A stretch of DNA of 64,000 nt, from NCBI RefSeq assembly GCF_000321225.1, contig NW_004450481.1, positions 495,001 to 559,000 on the forward strand. The letters are read 5' to 3'. Positions 45,101 to 58,217 of this stretch are shown piece after piece. The first letter of the stretch is position 1. Each line of letters opens with the position of its first letter. Source of the stretch: Odobenus rosmarus divergens. Its lineage: Eukaryota > Chordata > Mammalia > Carnivora > Odobenidae. The translations under genes were made by a program, and so were the position numbers. Below the pieces are notes generated by a model. That model made no database searches, had not been told where the DNA came from, and saw nothing but the letters and a program-made list of their open reading frames with translations.

Positions 45101-48100
45101 GTTGGCAGAGCCATGCTCCCTCTGAAGGCACCAGAAGAGAAGCTGGTCTAGGCTTTTCTCTTAGTTTCTGGTGTTGCCAGCAACCCTTGGCCCGTAGACC
45201 CATCCCTCCTACCACTGCCTCTGCCCATCTTGCGGCTTCCTCCCTGTGGGCCTTCATGTCCCCATTTCCCTCTTCAGGGCCCACTCTGACCTAGTAGGAC
45301 CTCATGGTATGCTGATTGCTTAAAAATTACTTAAAATACTTTCAGGGCCACCTGGGCGGCTCAGTCGGTTAAGCGTCTGCCTTCGGCTCAGGTCATGATC
45401 CCAGGGTCCTGGGATCGAGCCCCCTGTTGGGCTCCCTGCTCAGTGGGGAGCCTGCTTCTCCCTCTCCCTCCATCCCTGCCCTTGCTTGTGCTCTCTCTGT
45501 CTCAGATAAATATATAAAATCTTTAAAAAAAAAAGAAAAGAAATATTTTGAAATTATAGACTAGTGGAAGAATTCCCATAGTACAAAACTAGAACAAAGA
45601 CTGGCCCACACATCAGGGGGCTCTACTGATGTTGGGGGGCTACATCGTCAGCATGTGGGGGCTGTCCTATGCACTGTAGGATGCTGAGCAGCATTCCTGG
45701 CCTTGATCCTGGATGCTCGTAGTACCCCTGAGCCGTGACAACCAAAAACTGTCTCAGAATATTGCCAAGAATCCCCTGCAGGCAGAGTAGGCCCCAGGTG
45801 AGAACTACAGCCATATACCCTTCCCCCAGAATCTCTGATTTGCCGCATTAGCTTTCTCTCTCCCTCCCTCCCTAACCCCCTCTAGTTTTCATTCTTTCTT
45901 TTGCAAATTCATTACAGGCGTTATTCCCCTTTACCCTTAAATATGTCACATATTTCCTACAAACAAGGACAATCAGAACCCCACATTGCTACAGGACAAT
46001 TACAAAAGTCAGGAAATATATCACAGAGGCAATAATATTATTTAATGCACAGTTTACAGTGAACACTTGCCAACTGTCTCAAAAATGTCTTTTATAGAGC
46101 CCCCCCCTCCTCTCCGCCCACACCCAATCCAGGATCCAAACCAGGATGGCATGTCAAATTTAATTGTCAAGTTGCTTTGGTCTCCTTTAATCTGGAACAT
46201 TCCACCATCTGGTTTTGTCCTTTTGAAGAATCCGGGCCAGTTATTTTATTGATCAGCGCTTCTCAACCCTTGATGGGGATTCATATCTCGGGCCTTGTTT
46301 TTGCATAAAGAATCTGATTCAGCTGGTCTGGGCTGGGGCCAGGACTCCCACGATTCTCGCTGGCCGATGCTGATGCTGCTGGTCCAGGGGACCACACGTG
46401 GGCTGGGGGGAGTTTGTAGAGTGTCCCTCCATCTGGGTTGGTCTGATGTTTCCTCGTGATCACATTCAGGGTGAACCTGAGTGATGCTCAGCCCTTCTCA
46501 GGCACGGATTTTTTTTCCCTGTTGTAAATCTGCAAGCTCTCCTCTGTATTTAATAGGTAATATGATGGGGAGATCTCAGAAAAACCTTTTTCAAAGCCAA
46601 TTACCCTGAAGGATTGACCACCAGCGCGCATCTACACTTCATCCCAAGCTTGTTGCGTGGGAATCAGCAAAAAAAGCAAATAGGAAAATCCAGTTTCAAT
46701 GTGTTTCTAGAGCTTTAGGACTGAATGCTTACATCCAGCTGCTCAGCCCAGAGAAAGTCTCAGGGCTGCACACTGCGATGTCATGATGGTCGGGAGCCAC
46801 TGCTCAGAGATGCCGGGTAGGGAAGGAGGGGAGTCAGAAATACGGAGCAGGAGAGAGGAGCATGTCCATCACGCACCCAGCGGCTGGACTCCGGAACCCC
46901 AGGAGGGTGGGGCGGAGACCAATTAGCAGACACATGGCAACAAAGCCAACACTCAAGCCCATCATCAGAAATGCTGGACTAGCTGGTTTTGCCTCTTTTC
47001 AGTTTCACAGGCAGGTTTTCCTTCCAGACCTTTTCCTTTGCACCACGTCAGTCAAGATGGCGGTGATCTGACCCATGAGGGTGGCTTTTTGTTTGTTTGT
47101 TTGTTTGTTTGTTTGTTTGCCAGGCACAGAATCCCGCTCGTGCTAGTGTGTAGGAAGTCAGGGCTTTGTGCCAAGGCCATGGGAAGAGCTCAAGGGGTCC
47201 AGGACCACCCACCCAATTGCTGGCTCTAGGGGGGCATACCCCAGATCTCATGCCATACCCCAGATTTTGTGACTGGTTCCCCCAGAGTGGAGCCTGGGCC
47301 TGGGTTCTGTAAGAGTACAAAGACAGACTGGGGAATGTTCCAGGGTGAAGGGGTAGGCCATCAGGCCAACCTGATGCAGTCCACATGGAGGAGGTGGTGT
47401 TGTCATAGGAACCAGAAAGCCATGAGAATCAGAACAGTTTCTCGTCGCCTGGCCCTCTGGGTCCTCTCTGCCCATTGGCTTCTGTTCTGGACTCTTCCTT
47501 TGTTCCACTTGCCTCGAACTTCTACTGGCATCCTTAGCTCCCATTTCAGAGACCTGGCACCATCCTACTGGCCCCTTCTTGAGTCCTGATTCCAAAATCT
47601 GGGGAGACAAAAATAATCGACCTGCCCGGTCCCACGTCTTGTCCAGTTAGTAAAGCCAAGGGCCTCACAGGGGTGTCGGAGCAGCCGCCCCAGGGACTGG
47701 CGGGCCAGGTGGTTTAGGGAGGGAGCCTGCAGGGGTGATTTCGGTACCTCCTGTTCCTTGAAAACACATCATGCTTCCCCACGCAGTCAGTGTGCTGTGA
47801 TGGTGGAGAACCCAGCTCTAGCTCTCAGAGCAGATCTGAGTCCTTCTAGGCCAGTGGTTCTTGCCCGGAGGAGATTCTGCCCCCAGGGGACCCTTGGCCA
47901 CGTCCAGGGACTTTTTTGGTTGTCGCAGCTAGGGGTGATGCTGCTGGCATCTAGTGAGCGGAGACCAGGGGTGCTGCTAAAAGCACAGAACAGTCCCCAC
48001 TGTGAAGAGTGATCCGAGCCCAAATGTCAGCGGTGCGAGGCTGAGTAATGCCGGGAGGAGACGCCTTGTGCCTTCCCTCACTTCTCTATCCAGCTCCTGG

Positions 48101-51100
48101 CAGCCATTAGTCTACCTCGTGACTTTCTGGATCCTGCTCTAAACGTTTCAAGTGAATGGAATCATACCCTGTGCGGTCTTTTGTGACGGATTTCTTTCAC
48201 TGAGCGGACTGTTTTGAAGGCTCATCTGTGTTGCAGTGTGTGTGTCCATACTTTGTTTCTTTCTATGGCCAAAGAATATTCCATTGTATGGATACACCCC
48301 TGTCTTAGTCCATTTGAGCTGCTGTAACAAAAACACCATAGAGTGGGTGGCTTATAAACAATTTATCTCTCACAGTTCTGGAAGGCTGGGGAGTCCAAGG
48401 TCAAGGTGCCGGCAGATACAGTGTCTGGTGAGAGCTCGCTCTCTGGTTCATAAATGGGCATCTTTTTGCTGCGTCCTCACATGACAGAAGGGATAAGGGA
48501 GCTCTCTGGGCTACTAAGCCCACTCATGGGGTTCCACTTTCATGACCTAACCACCTCCCAAAGGCCCCACCTCCTAATACCATCACCTTGCGGATTAGGA
48601 CTTCAACCTATGGATTTGGGGGAGACACATACTCAGTCCATAGCTACGACATTTTGTTTATCCGCGCATCCATTCATGGACATTTGGACTGTTTCCACCT
48701 TCTGGCTATTGTGAATTATGCTGCTCAGAACATGCGTGTACAAGTTGTGGTTTGAACACTTGTCCGGAGTGAGATTTTAAAATCGTAAATCTGATTCAGT
48801 CCCTGGCCTGATTAACCCTTCCGGTGACTTCCCATCACCTGGCTGCCATCCACCCCGTGCCTGGAGCACCCTGGCCCCAGATCTCATGCTGGCCCCTTCC
48901 CTCCCACCCAGTCAGTCGCAGCTGCGGTGGCACCTTCTCAGAGGGACCCACCTCCTCCAAGAACAGTCTCTCTCCCGCCTCCCCCCCCCCCACCATGTGG
49001 CTCTTTTTCATGTGACGCGGTTTATCTTCTTCCCAGCCATTGGTGTTACCCAATTTCTTTGTGCTCTTTTCCTGCTATTTCCTACCTGGCTCTGGGGGAT
49101 GAGAAGATAAGCTTCCTGGGCGTCTAGCTCTCTGTCCCTCAGGAGTCAGCATGGTGCCTTGCATGGAGCCGACCCTCCATGAATAATGGCTAAACAAACC
49201 TGCCGATGGTTTGTTGATGAGCCATTGACCTCCCACGACCCAGCATCTGCTTCTCTAAGAAAGAATGGACTGGGCTGGCCCCTCCCCAGGGGGCCCTGTA
49301 CAGAGCCACGCTGCCAGGGAATTATGGGACTGCAGCTTCCTTGATGGCCATCCTGCAAGCCTGCTGGGTTGTTCCATCCGGCTCAGGTGGGACAAGCCAT
49401 CGAACCTGAGCCGGAAAGGAGGGGACCCAAGCTTGATTTGTACTGAGGGTGCATGAAAGAGTGGGAAAGAAGCTTCTATCCTGAAGGAGAGGGTTTCTGA
49501 GGAGGCACAGGACCACACAGGGGTGCTGGTAAGTGGACCCCCTAGGTGTAACTCCCAGGAATTCTGGTTTGGAGAAAACTGTGATATTATAGCTGGGATT
49601 GTCCAAGATGATTGCTCTCGCAGAAGAGACCCCAGGGGACACCCACCCTGTTATACACTAGAAAACACTAAGTGAGCAGGTGCTCTCTCTATATATGGCA
49701 GGTGTTCTGATTGAAATGAAGATTTCGATCCACATCAGAGACTTAAATACACACACTCAGTTTGCCCACAGAAGCCAGCCTCCCTCTTTCCCTTGTTCTG
49801 AAGGCTGATCTGATTGCTGTCCTTCCCGGATGAAATGTGCAGGCAAATCCAGTTTTCCCAGTTTGATGCTCTCAGGTATCAGGAAGTCCCTTGTGATCCA
49901 GCACCGAAACTTCATCACTCATCCCCTTTAGGGCCGCTTCCCTAGGGGTGGAAGGCAGCCAGGTCCAGTCGGCCTTGGTAAGGAGGCTGGATACTTTTCT
50001 GGGGCTGGAAACACGGGTGAGGCCGGGGTGGGCACAGTTGGTTTCTGCATTATTTTTCTAAATGACCCCTTGTCTCCCTCCCCATGCTGCCCGACTCATG
50101 TGAGACTGGGGAGAGGCTAGTTCACGGCTCTGCGGGTGTGTGTGCAGAAGCAGGAAGGTCTTACTCGATGGGCACAGCTGTAACCGGGCATCAGTACCTG
50201 CTGGGCACGGTCCAAATGCCGACCCTCGGGGTGGACCCTTTGGTGACGGGCAGGATGCTGTGCCGCGCTGGCCACGTCTCCCCGTCCCTGGGCGTCTGCG
50301 CCCTCCGACCGCAGGAGACACAGCGTGTCCCAGCACCCGTCCCTTCTCCCCGCAGGCATGGGCTCTCAGAGGCAGAGCTGAAGGACATCCTGTCCCTGGA
50401 CGACGAGGTCCTGCAGGCTGTGTACCGGGACTGGACCCCGCCCAGCAAGGAGCTGTTGCGTTTCCCACCCCTGCTGTGGGTGAGGCTCCGCCGGGATCTG
50501 GGCCACTGCTTGGCCCGGCGGCCCGTGGACGGCTTCACGCTGCTGGCCATCGCCCACAGGTGGGTCCGGCATGGTGGACATGCCGCCTGGGCTCCCGGGA
50601 GCGAGAGCTCGCTCATCGGGCTCCTCCTTGTTCCAGATCCTTCTTTTATCCCCGTCCCCAGCGAAACAAGTGCATTTAGCACGGCATTCAGGGGTTTCCA
50701 CACCGCTGACTCTGATACAGCTAACTCGGTTTTAAACTGACGATACAGGGTGCCTGGGTGGCTCAGTTGGTTAAGCGACTGCCTTCGGCTCAGGTCATGA
50801 TCCTGGAGTCCCGGGATCGAGTCCCGCATCGGGCTCCCTGCTTAGCAGGGAGTCTGCTTCTCCCTCTGGCCCTCCCTCCTCTCATGTGCTCTCTCTCTCT
50901 CTCTCTCAAAATAAATAAAAATAAATCTTAAACTGAGGATACATTCACATAACATAAAATTCATCCATTTAAAGTGTACAATTCAGGGCACCTGGGTGGC
51001 TCAGTTGGTTAAGCGACTGCCTTCGGCTCAGGTCATGATCCTGGAGTCCCGGGATCGAGTCCCACATCGGGCTCGAGTCCCGCATCGGGCTCCCTGCTCA

Positions 51101-54100
51101 GCGGGGAGTCTGCTTCTCCCTCTGACCCTCTACCCTCTCGTGCTCTCTATCTCTCATTCTCTCTCTCTTAAATAAATAAAATCTTTAAAAAAAAATAAAT
51201 AAAGTGTACAATTCAGTAACATTAAGTGCATCCACAATGTGTTATAACCATCACCTCTAAAATGTTCCAGAACAATTCCATCCCCTCAAAAGGACACCTG
51301 GTCCCCATCAGCAGTCATTCCCCATCCCCCCCCCCCGGTCCCCAGCCCCTGTCTGGCACCCACGAATCTGCTTTCTGTCTCCATGGATTTGCCTCTTCTG
51401 CACATTTCATATACATGGAACCACACAACATGTGGCCTTTAGTGTCCCAGCTGCTTTCCTCGGCATAGAGCTTCCGAGGTTCATCCATGTTGTAACGTGA
51501 ATCAGGGCTTTGTTCCTTTTCATGGCTGAGTAATATCCCGTTGCATGGATGGACCACATTTTGTTTATCTGTTTATTCATCGATGGACACTTGGGTCATT
51601 CCTTGGGCTTGTGGTCAGTGCTGCGTGAACATGTGAGCACAAGTTTTCTTTCGAACACCTGTTTTTGTTTTGTTTTTTTAAATTCTTTTGGGTCTATACC
51701 CAGGAGTGGAGTAGCTGGGTCCTACAGTACCTTATTTTAAGTTTAAGTTGAGGAACCCAAATGTTCCTTTTTAAAGTAAATATATTTAGGGGCACCTGGA
51801 TGGCTCAGTCATTAAGCGTCTTGCCTTTGGCTCAGGTCATGATCCCGGAGTCCTGGGATCGAGCCCCGCGTCAGGCTCCCTGCTCAGTGGGAAGCCTGTT
51901 TCTCCCTCCCCCATACCCTCTGCTTGTGTTTCCTCTCTCGCTGTGTCTCTCTCTGCCAAATAAATAAAATCTTAAAAAAAAAAAAGTAAATGTATTTAAC
52001 GGGAAAAAAGAAAGATGGGCAAATTTATAGATGAAGGTTAGCTAACAAGTAGGACGGGTGGTCAGCAGAGCCAGCGAGCATCTGGCAGGTGGCTTAGGAG
52101 GGACCTGCATTTGGGAACAGGTTCCTGGAAGGCTGGGGGCCCCCTCTGAGCTCACCCCATCCCCCAGGCCCATAAGCCCGTGTCCCCACTCTGCAGGCAG
52201 CTGGCCGAGGTGGTCCAAGAGCGCTACCTGTCCGGGCCCGAGAGAGCCAAGAGGCACGGAGTCTTAGCTGACTTCTTCTCAGGGGCCTGGAGCCAGGGCA
52301 CCAAGAAACTCATCACTCTGCCGCTGGTGGGGAAGCCCCTGAACCTGGACCGCAAGGTGAACTATCTGTCTGGGACCCCTGCTCACTACCTGCAGGCTCC
52401 ACCCTGCTGTGCAGGCAAGGCCAAGGCTCCCTGGCCAGGACCACCTCGCTCTTTCTTTTCCATCAAGAATGCTCTCCTCACCTTCTTCCCTTCCCTTCCC
52501 ACAGAAAGCAGGATGTCCCCTCAGCCTCTGAGCATAATGGGGCGATTGGGAGCAGCAGATGAGGAATATGCCCTCCATCCCCAACATTCTGGGGTGGGGG
52601 GCAGAAGAATCACAACATTCAGAAGCATACAGAACTGCCCTAAACTCCTGGCATCTCCCACCCCTGGGCCTTTGCACATGCCATTCCCTTGCCGGGGAAT
52701 ACCATTGTTTTCCGATAAGGTTCCCCGGACAGACTCCTACTTAAACTCGAAGACCCAGCTCCAAGGCCCCTTGGATTCGCTGAGCCCCAAGTTCCTCCCT
52801 CTGCCCTGGCCCTGCTTGGGGTGGGCGTGGGGCACCTCCGTCTGGAATTGCATCCAGTCCCCTCCAGTGTCACACGTGCATGGCAGCTTGGCCCATGTTT
52901 GTGGAGTGAATGAGTGAGCTTGTGTCATCGTGGCCTGGCTGCCAGCCCCCTCCTCCCCTGCAGGTGGCCCCTCAGCCCCTGTGGTTCTCAGACACGGTGG
53001 CAAATCTGCGGAAGCTGAAGGAGTTGCCCCATCACCTGGTCCACTCAGGCCGCATCGAAGAGCTGAAACAGGAGGTTCTGGGTAAGGGTTGCACCCATTG
53101 CAGGGGACAGTGAGTAGGTCCCAGCCCTCCGCTGTGCTCCCGCAATGGAGCCTGGGAAGGGTAAAGGGCAAAAGTCCGAATGCTTGGCTCCTCCTAAGAC
53201 AGTGGTTCTCATCAGGCGTCATTCTGTGCCCCCCCCCCACCAGCAGGGGACACTTGGCAATGTCTGGGGACATTTTGGTTGTCACAGCTGGGGGAGGGCG
53301 TGCTACTGGCATCTAGTGCTAGTTGATAGTGCAAAGGTGAGAAATGTGGTGTTCGAATGAGACCCTGTCTGTCTGTCTGTCTGTCTATCATATCTGTCAT
53401 CTTTCATCTTTACACCTACCCATCTATCATCACCTATGTACCCATCCATCTATCCCTCCATCTTTCTATTTGTCCATCTATCTGTCCATCTGCTCCTCCC
53501 TGTGATTCTCAACCCGGGTGATCCTGCACCCAGGGGACTCTTGGGGCAATGTTCATGTTTTTGATTATCACTATTGGGGAGGTGCTACAGGCATCTGGTG
53601 GGTGGAGGCCAGGGGCGCTGATCAGCATCCTACAGTGCACGGCCCCAGCATCCGCAGCACCTGTGCTAAGAACCCCCAGAGAAATGGACAGGTGTGTGTG
53701 CCCCAACAACGCCCCCTTCCCCCCACAGGCAGCATGAACTGGATTTCCTGCCGGGGCGTCTCTGGGGGCATCGAGGGCCTGTTGGATGACTTTGACTTGT
53801 ACGGCCCTCACCTGGACTGTCCTGAGGTCAGCCTGGTCCGGGACGCCCTCCAGCTGTGCCACCCGGCTGTGGAGCTCCAAGGCATGGGTGAGTCGGCCTG
53901 GCCGGGAAGGGGGGTGGCGGGCGGGGGCCTTCACTCTGCACTGACTTCTAGAAGCCCATTCTCACGGAGCCCCCAGCTGGATTTTCATTAACCCACACAC
54001 CTTTCCTGTCTACACCTGCGGGGTTTCTAGAATCTTGAATTAAACCTGGAAGAGCTTTGGATTGAACACTACCAAAGTAGTGTCTGCCCCCTTCCCCGAC

Positions 54101-57100
54101 CCGGCACCTTTTTCTAGAAAGGGCCAGATAGGAAAACTCTCAGGCAAAAATAGAGGAAATTATGTCAGTACTTAATATAACAAGAGAGAGAAAACACGTT
54201 CCCATAACTTTTTTTATTGATAATATTCAAAATACAATCATAATAATTGAACATGATTTTTTGGTAACACAAGTCTACTCAAGGGGCGCCTGGCTGGCTC
54301 AGTTGGTTAAACATCTGCCTTCAGCTCGGGTCACGATCCCAGCATCCTGGGATCGAGCCCCGCATTGGGCTCCTTCCTCGGGGGAGAGCCTGCTTCTCCC
54401 TCTCCCACTCCCCCTGCTTGTGTTCCCTCTCTTGCTGTCTCTCTGTCTCTGTCAAATAAATAAATAAAATCTTTATAAAAAGAAGTCTACTCAAGAGAAA
54501 GAAGGGGGTAGTTTTTGCTCTGGGGGAAAACATTTTGCGTAATTGGGGTTCAAAGTTGGTGTTTCCTGCCATCCTGTCCATTGCAAATATTGATCTGTGA
54601 AAACCATCCTTAGCTCCTGCGGTAAACCGTTGGGCTGGGCTTGGTCCACCCTCTGCCCTAGAGCTTGAAGAATCTCTGATGCTCTGCCCAGGATGGTGTT
54701 TTGTTGGTCTGTTTTTATCTTCATTTTTAAATTGTGGCAATATACACAGAACATAAAATTTACCAAAGTAACCATCTTTAAGTGTACAGCTCAGTGGCGT
54801 TAAGCGCATGCACAATGTTGTACAAACATCATCTCCATCCATCCCCAGAGCTCTTGCATCTTCCCAAACCGAGACTCTGTCCCCATGAAACACCAGCTCC
54901 CCACCCCCACCTCCAGCCCCTGGCGCCCGCCGTCCTACTTTCTGTCTCTATGAATCTGACCACTGTAGGGGCCTCATACCAGGGGACCCATGCGGTATTT
55001 GCCCCCTGTGACTGGCTTCTTTCACTCACCGTGGTGTCCTCAAGGTTCATCCATGTTGTATTTCCTTCATTTGTAAGGCTGAATAACATTGCATTGTATG
55101 GATGGGCCACATTTTGTGTATCCACTCATCCCTTGATGGACACTTGGGCTGTTTTCTCCCTTTTGCCCATTGTGAATCATGCCGCTGTGAACACAGGTAT
55201 ACAAATAGCTTTTCAAGACCTTACTTTCAATTCTTTGGAGTATACACCCAGAAATGCAATTGCTGGATCAAATGATAATTCTATGTTTATTTATTATTTT
55301 TTTTTGAGGAATCACCATACCATTTTCTTTTTTTTTTTAAAGATTTTATTTATTTATTTGACAGAGGCAGAGAGACAGCAAGAGAGGGAACACAAGCAGG
55401 GGGAGTGGGAGAGGGAGAAGCAGGCTGCCCGCCGAGCAGGGAGCCCCATGCGGGGCTTGATCCCAGGACCCTGAGATCATGACCTGAGCCGAAGGCAGAC
55501 GCTTAATGACTGAACCACCCAGGGGCCCCCCACAGTGGCTGCACCATTTCACATTCCCACCAGCAGAGCACAAGGAATCCAATTTCTCTACATCCTCACC
55601 AATGCTTTTAATTTTCTGATTTTTTTTTTTAGATTTTTAAAAATTTATTTATTTGAGAGAGAGAGAGAGAGAGAGCAGGGGGAGGAGCAGAGGGGGAGAA
55701 ATAATCTCATGCAGACTCCACTGAACGTGGAGCCCCATGCAGAGCTTGATCTCATGACACCAAGATCACAGCCTGAGTTGAAACCAAGAGTCGGACATTT
55801 AACCGACTGAGCCACCCAGTTGCCCCAATTTTCTGATTTTTAAAAAAAAAAATAATAGTCATCCTGATGAGTATGAGGTGGCCAGGGTATCTTTTTTTTA
55901 AAGATTTTATTTATTTATTTGAGAGAGAGAGGGACAGGGAGCACAAGTGAGGAGAGGGACAGAGGGAGAGGGAGAAGCAGACTCCCCGCTGAGGAAGGAG
56001 CCAGACATGGGGCTCCATCCCAGGACCCAGAGATCATGACCTGAGCCAAAGGCAGCTGCTTAACCAACTGAGCCACCCAGGCGCCCCCAGTGTGGTTTTT
56101 ATTACACAGTTCCCATCTGGTTTTCATTTGAGGGTTTTATAAGGAGTTTTATAGAGGTGTTTAAGTCCCTATATCCCTTCTGGGGCTCCCTTGGAGCTTA
56201 AACAAACGCTACTCCTAGGAGAAGCCCAGCCACTACTGAACCTGGACACCCCCCTGGCTCCCTAGTCCCTGCATTCTCCAGCACTGCACCCTTTTGCCAT
56301 CTGTCTTAGCTCTTATTATTTCTGCCGGTTGTCTTTTGTATCACCTGAGGGCCCCACCGGACTCTGAGCTCTCTGAGGGTAGGGGCATCATCACTTGCGC
56401 CCTGCCAAATTGCCAGCCCTACTACATAGACGGTCCTGGCCAAGAACTCAGATTTGGAGCCCCACTGTATTGATTCAAATCCGGGCTTTGCCACGTACTG
56501 GTGGTGTGACCTTGCAAGTCCCTTATGCTCCTCACCCCACCCCCCACCTTGCTGTCCTCAGTGTTTCCATCTGCAAAATGGGGATGCTGGTCAACCTTCC
56601 TCCCTAGAGCTGCGAGGAAAGATTTACAAGTCAATTCTTGCAGAGCCTGTCCCCATGATAGCCTCAATATTGTTGATGTGAACAGCCTTGGACAAGCCAT
56701 TTCTTGTGTTGTGTTGTTGTTTGTTTCTTTGGGTTTTGTTGTTGTTGTTGTTGGATGAGTCACTTCTGCGTGGAGCCTCAGCTTCCATCATCTGCAAAAT
56801 ACGGGATTGAACTAAAGTATGTCCCAAGAGGAAGATGCTGGTGCCCACCATCAGTTTGGCCTTTCTTGTGCATTCATGCTCAGCAGTTGTAAACCTCATG
56901 GGGAGTGATTTACCAGGGAAATAGCCTTGGGAACAACTGCCCAGTTCAAGGGAAGATTTAAAAGCCCAAATCACAGCATGTTCTTTTCAACAATCCTTGA
57001 TTGACAACCTGGGGCTTGCCCCTCATGAGAAGGTGTAGTAGGAATGAATGTCACCACCAGAGGGCGCCGCTGGCCAACCTTGAGTTCCAGCACATTCCAG

Positions 57101-58186
57101 GACTTTGAGCCCGCTCCTCAAAGCCCGCGGGGTTTCTCCTATTGCCTCAGGCTCCGGGATGATTTGGTGTGGTGCTGTTTCTGACCCTATTTTTATTTTA
57201 AAAGCCGATATTTTGTTCACCATGGGTTGGGGGGCATTAATTTTGATTTGTTAAAATATTGCATTAAAATAGTATTTATCTGGGGGCACCTGGGTGGCTC
57301 AGTCGGTTAAGCGTCTGCCTTCGGCTCAGGTCATGATCCCAGGGTCCTGGGATCGAGCCCCGCGTTGGGCTCTCCGTTCAGCGGGAAGCCTGCTTCTCTC
57401 TCTCCCTCTGCCTGCTGCTTCCCCTGCTTGTGCTCGCTCACTCTCTGTCAAATAAATACATAAAATCTTTAAAAAGAAAAAAAATAGTATTTATCTGGAT
57501 GGTTGAGTTTGGTGGTGCCACCTTGAATTTTGCACCCATGGTGAGTGGGGCACTCACCCCTGGTCCTAACCTTGCCTCATTTCACCCACCAGCAAACCAA
57601 GGCACAGGGCATTGTCACCATTGCCCCAAACCCCACAGTTAGGACAAGATGACAACAGGGAAAATGAACTGCCTGCTTCACTGTCCCTGGTCTTCATTCG
57701 AGGTTGGAATAAAACTTTTTAGGTTAGATTCCTGCCTCTTACTGGCTGTGTGACCTTGTACAAGTTGCTTAACCTCTCTGAGCCTCAATTTCCCCCTTTA
57801 TGAACTAGGCATAATAATGATGATACCTCTGTTGTGGTAGGCAGAAAACACTGCCCCCCTCCAAAAATATATTCACTTCCTAATCCCTGGAACCTGTGAC
57901 TCTTGTCTTATATGGCAAATGATGTGATTAAATTAAGGAACTTGAGATGGAGAGTGGGGTGATGATGATGATCTGGTGGAAGTGGGTGGCTCAGGCTCCA
58001 GCAGTGAAAGAATTCGCCAGAGGCAGAACAAAGGAGACAGAAGTCTCTAGAACAAAGGAGATGGAAGTTTATTGAATACACCCCAAGGGAGCTGCAGGCA
58101 GGACCACACAGGGGAGGCTGTCTGCCCCAAGGCAGTGGGAGGGGCTGTATTTAAAGGAGGAAGGTCAGGTGGTCTGGGGACATATG

Positions 58187-58217
<31 letters not shown>

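Larger units (their letters stand above)
54710..55891 (-). mobile_element. L1 3' end, antisense, hosting antisense SINEs
   Basis: 'cacagaacataaaatttacc', 'catctccatccatccccaga', 'ggctgaataacattgcattg', 'acagtggctgcaccatttca' and 'gtcatcctgatgagtatgag' mark a long antisense L1 broken by SINEs at 55328-55530 and 55620-55826, with a third at 55892. Confidence 0.85.

Noticed and set aside
47085..47120. Regular repeats as a possible CRISPR array
   Set aside because: These are microsatellites in a mammalian genome, with no repeat-spacer structure.
50084..50740. 218-codon open frame around NWD1 exon 6
   Set aside because: Only 50356-50559 resembles NWD1. The flanks are intron with clear splice sites.
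52180..52917. 245-codon open frame starting before NWD1 exon 7
   Set aside because: Only 52197-52356 matches NWD1. The rest is intron 7 (an L2-like sequence) read through by chance, with a good GT donor at 52357.
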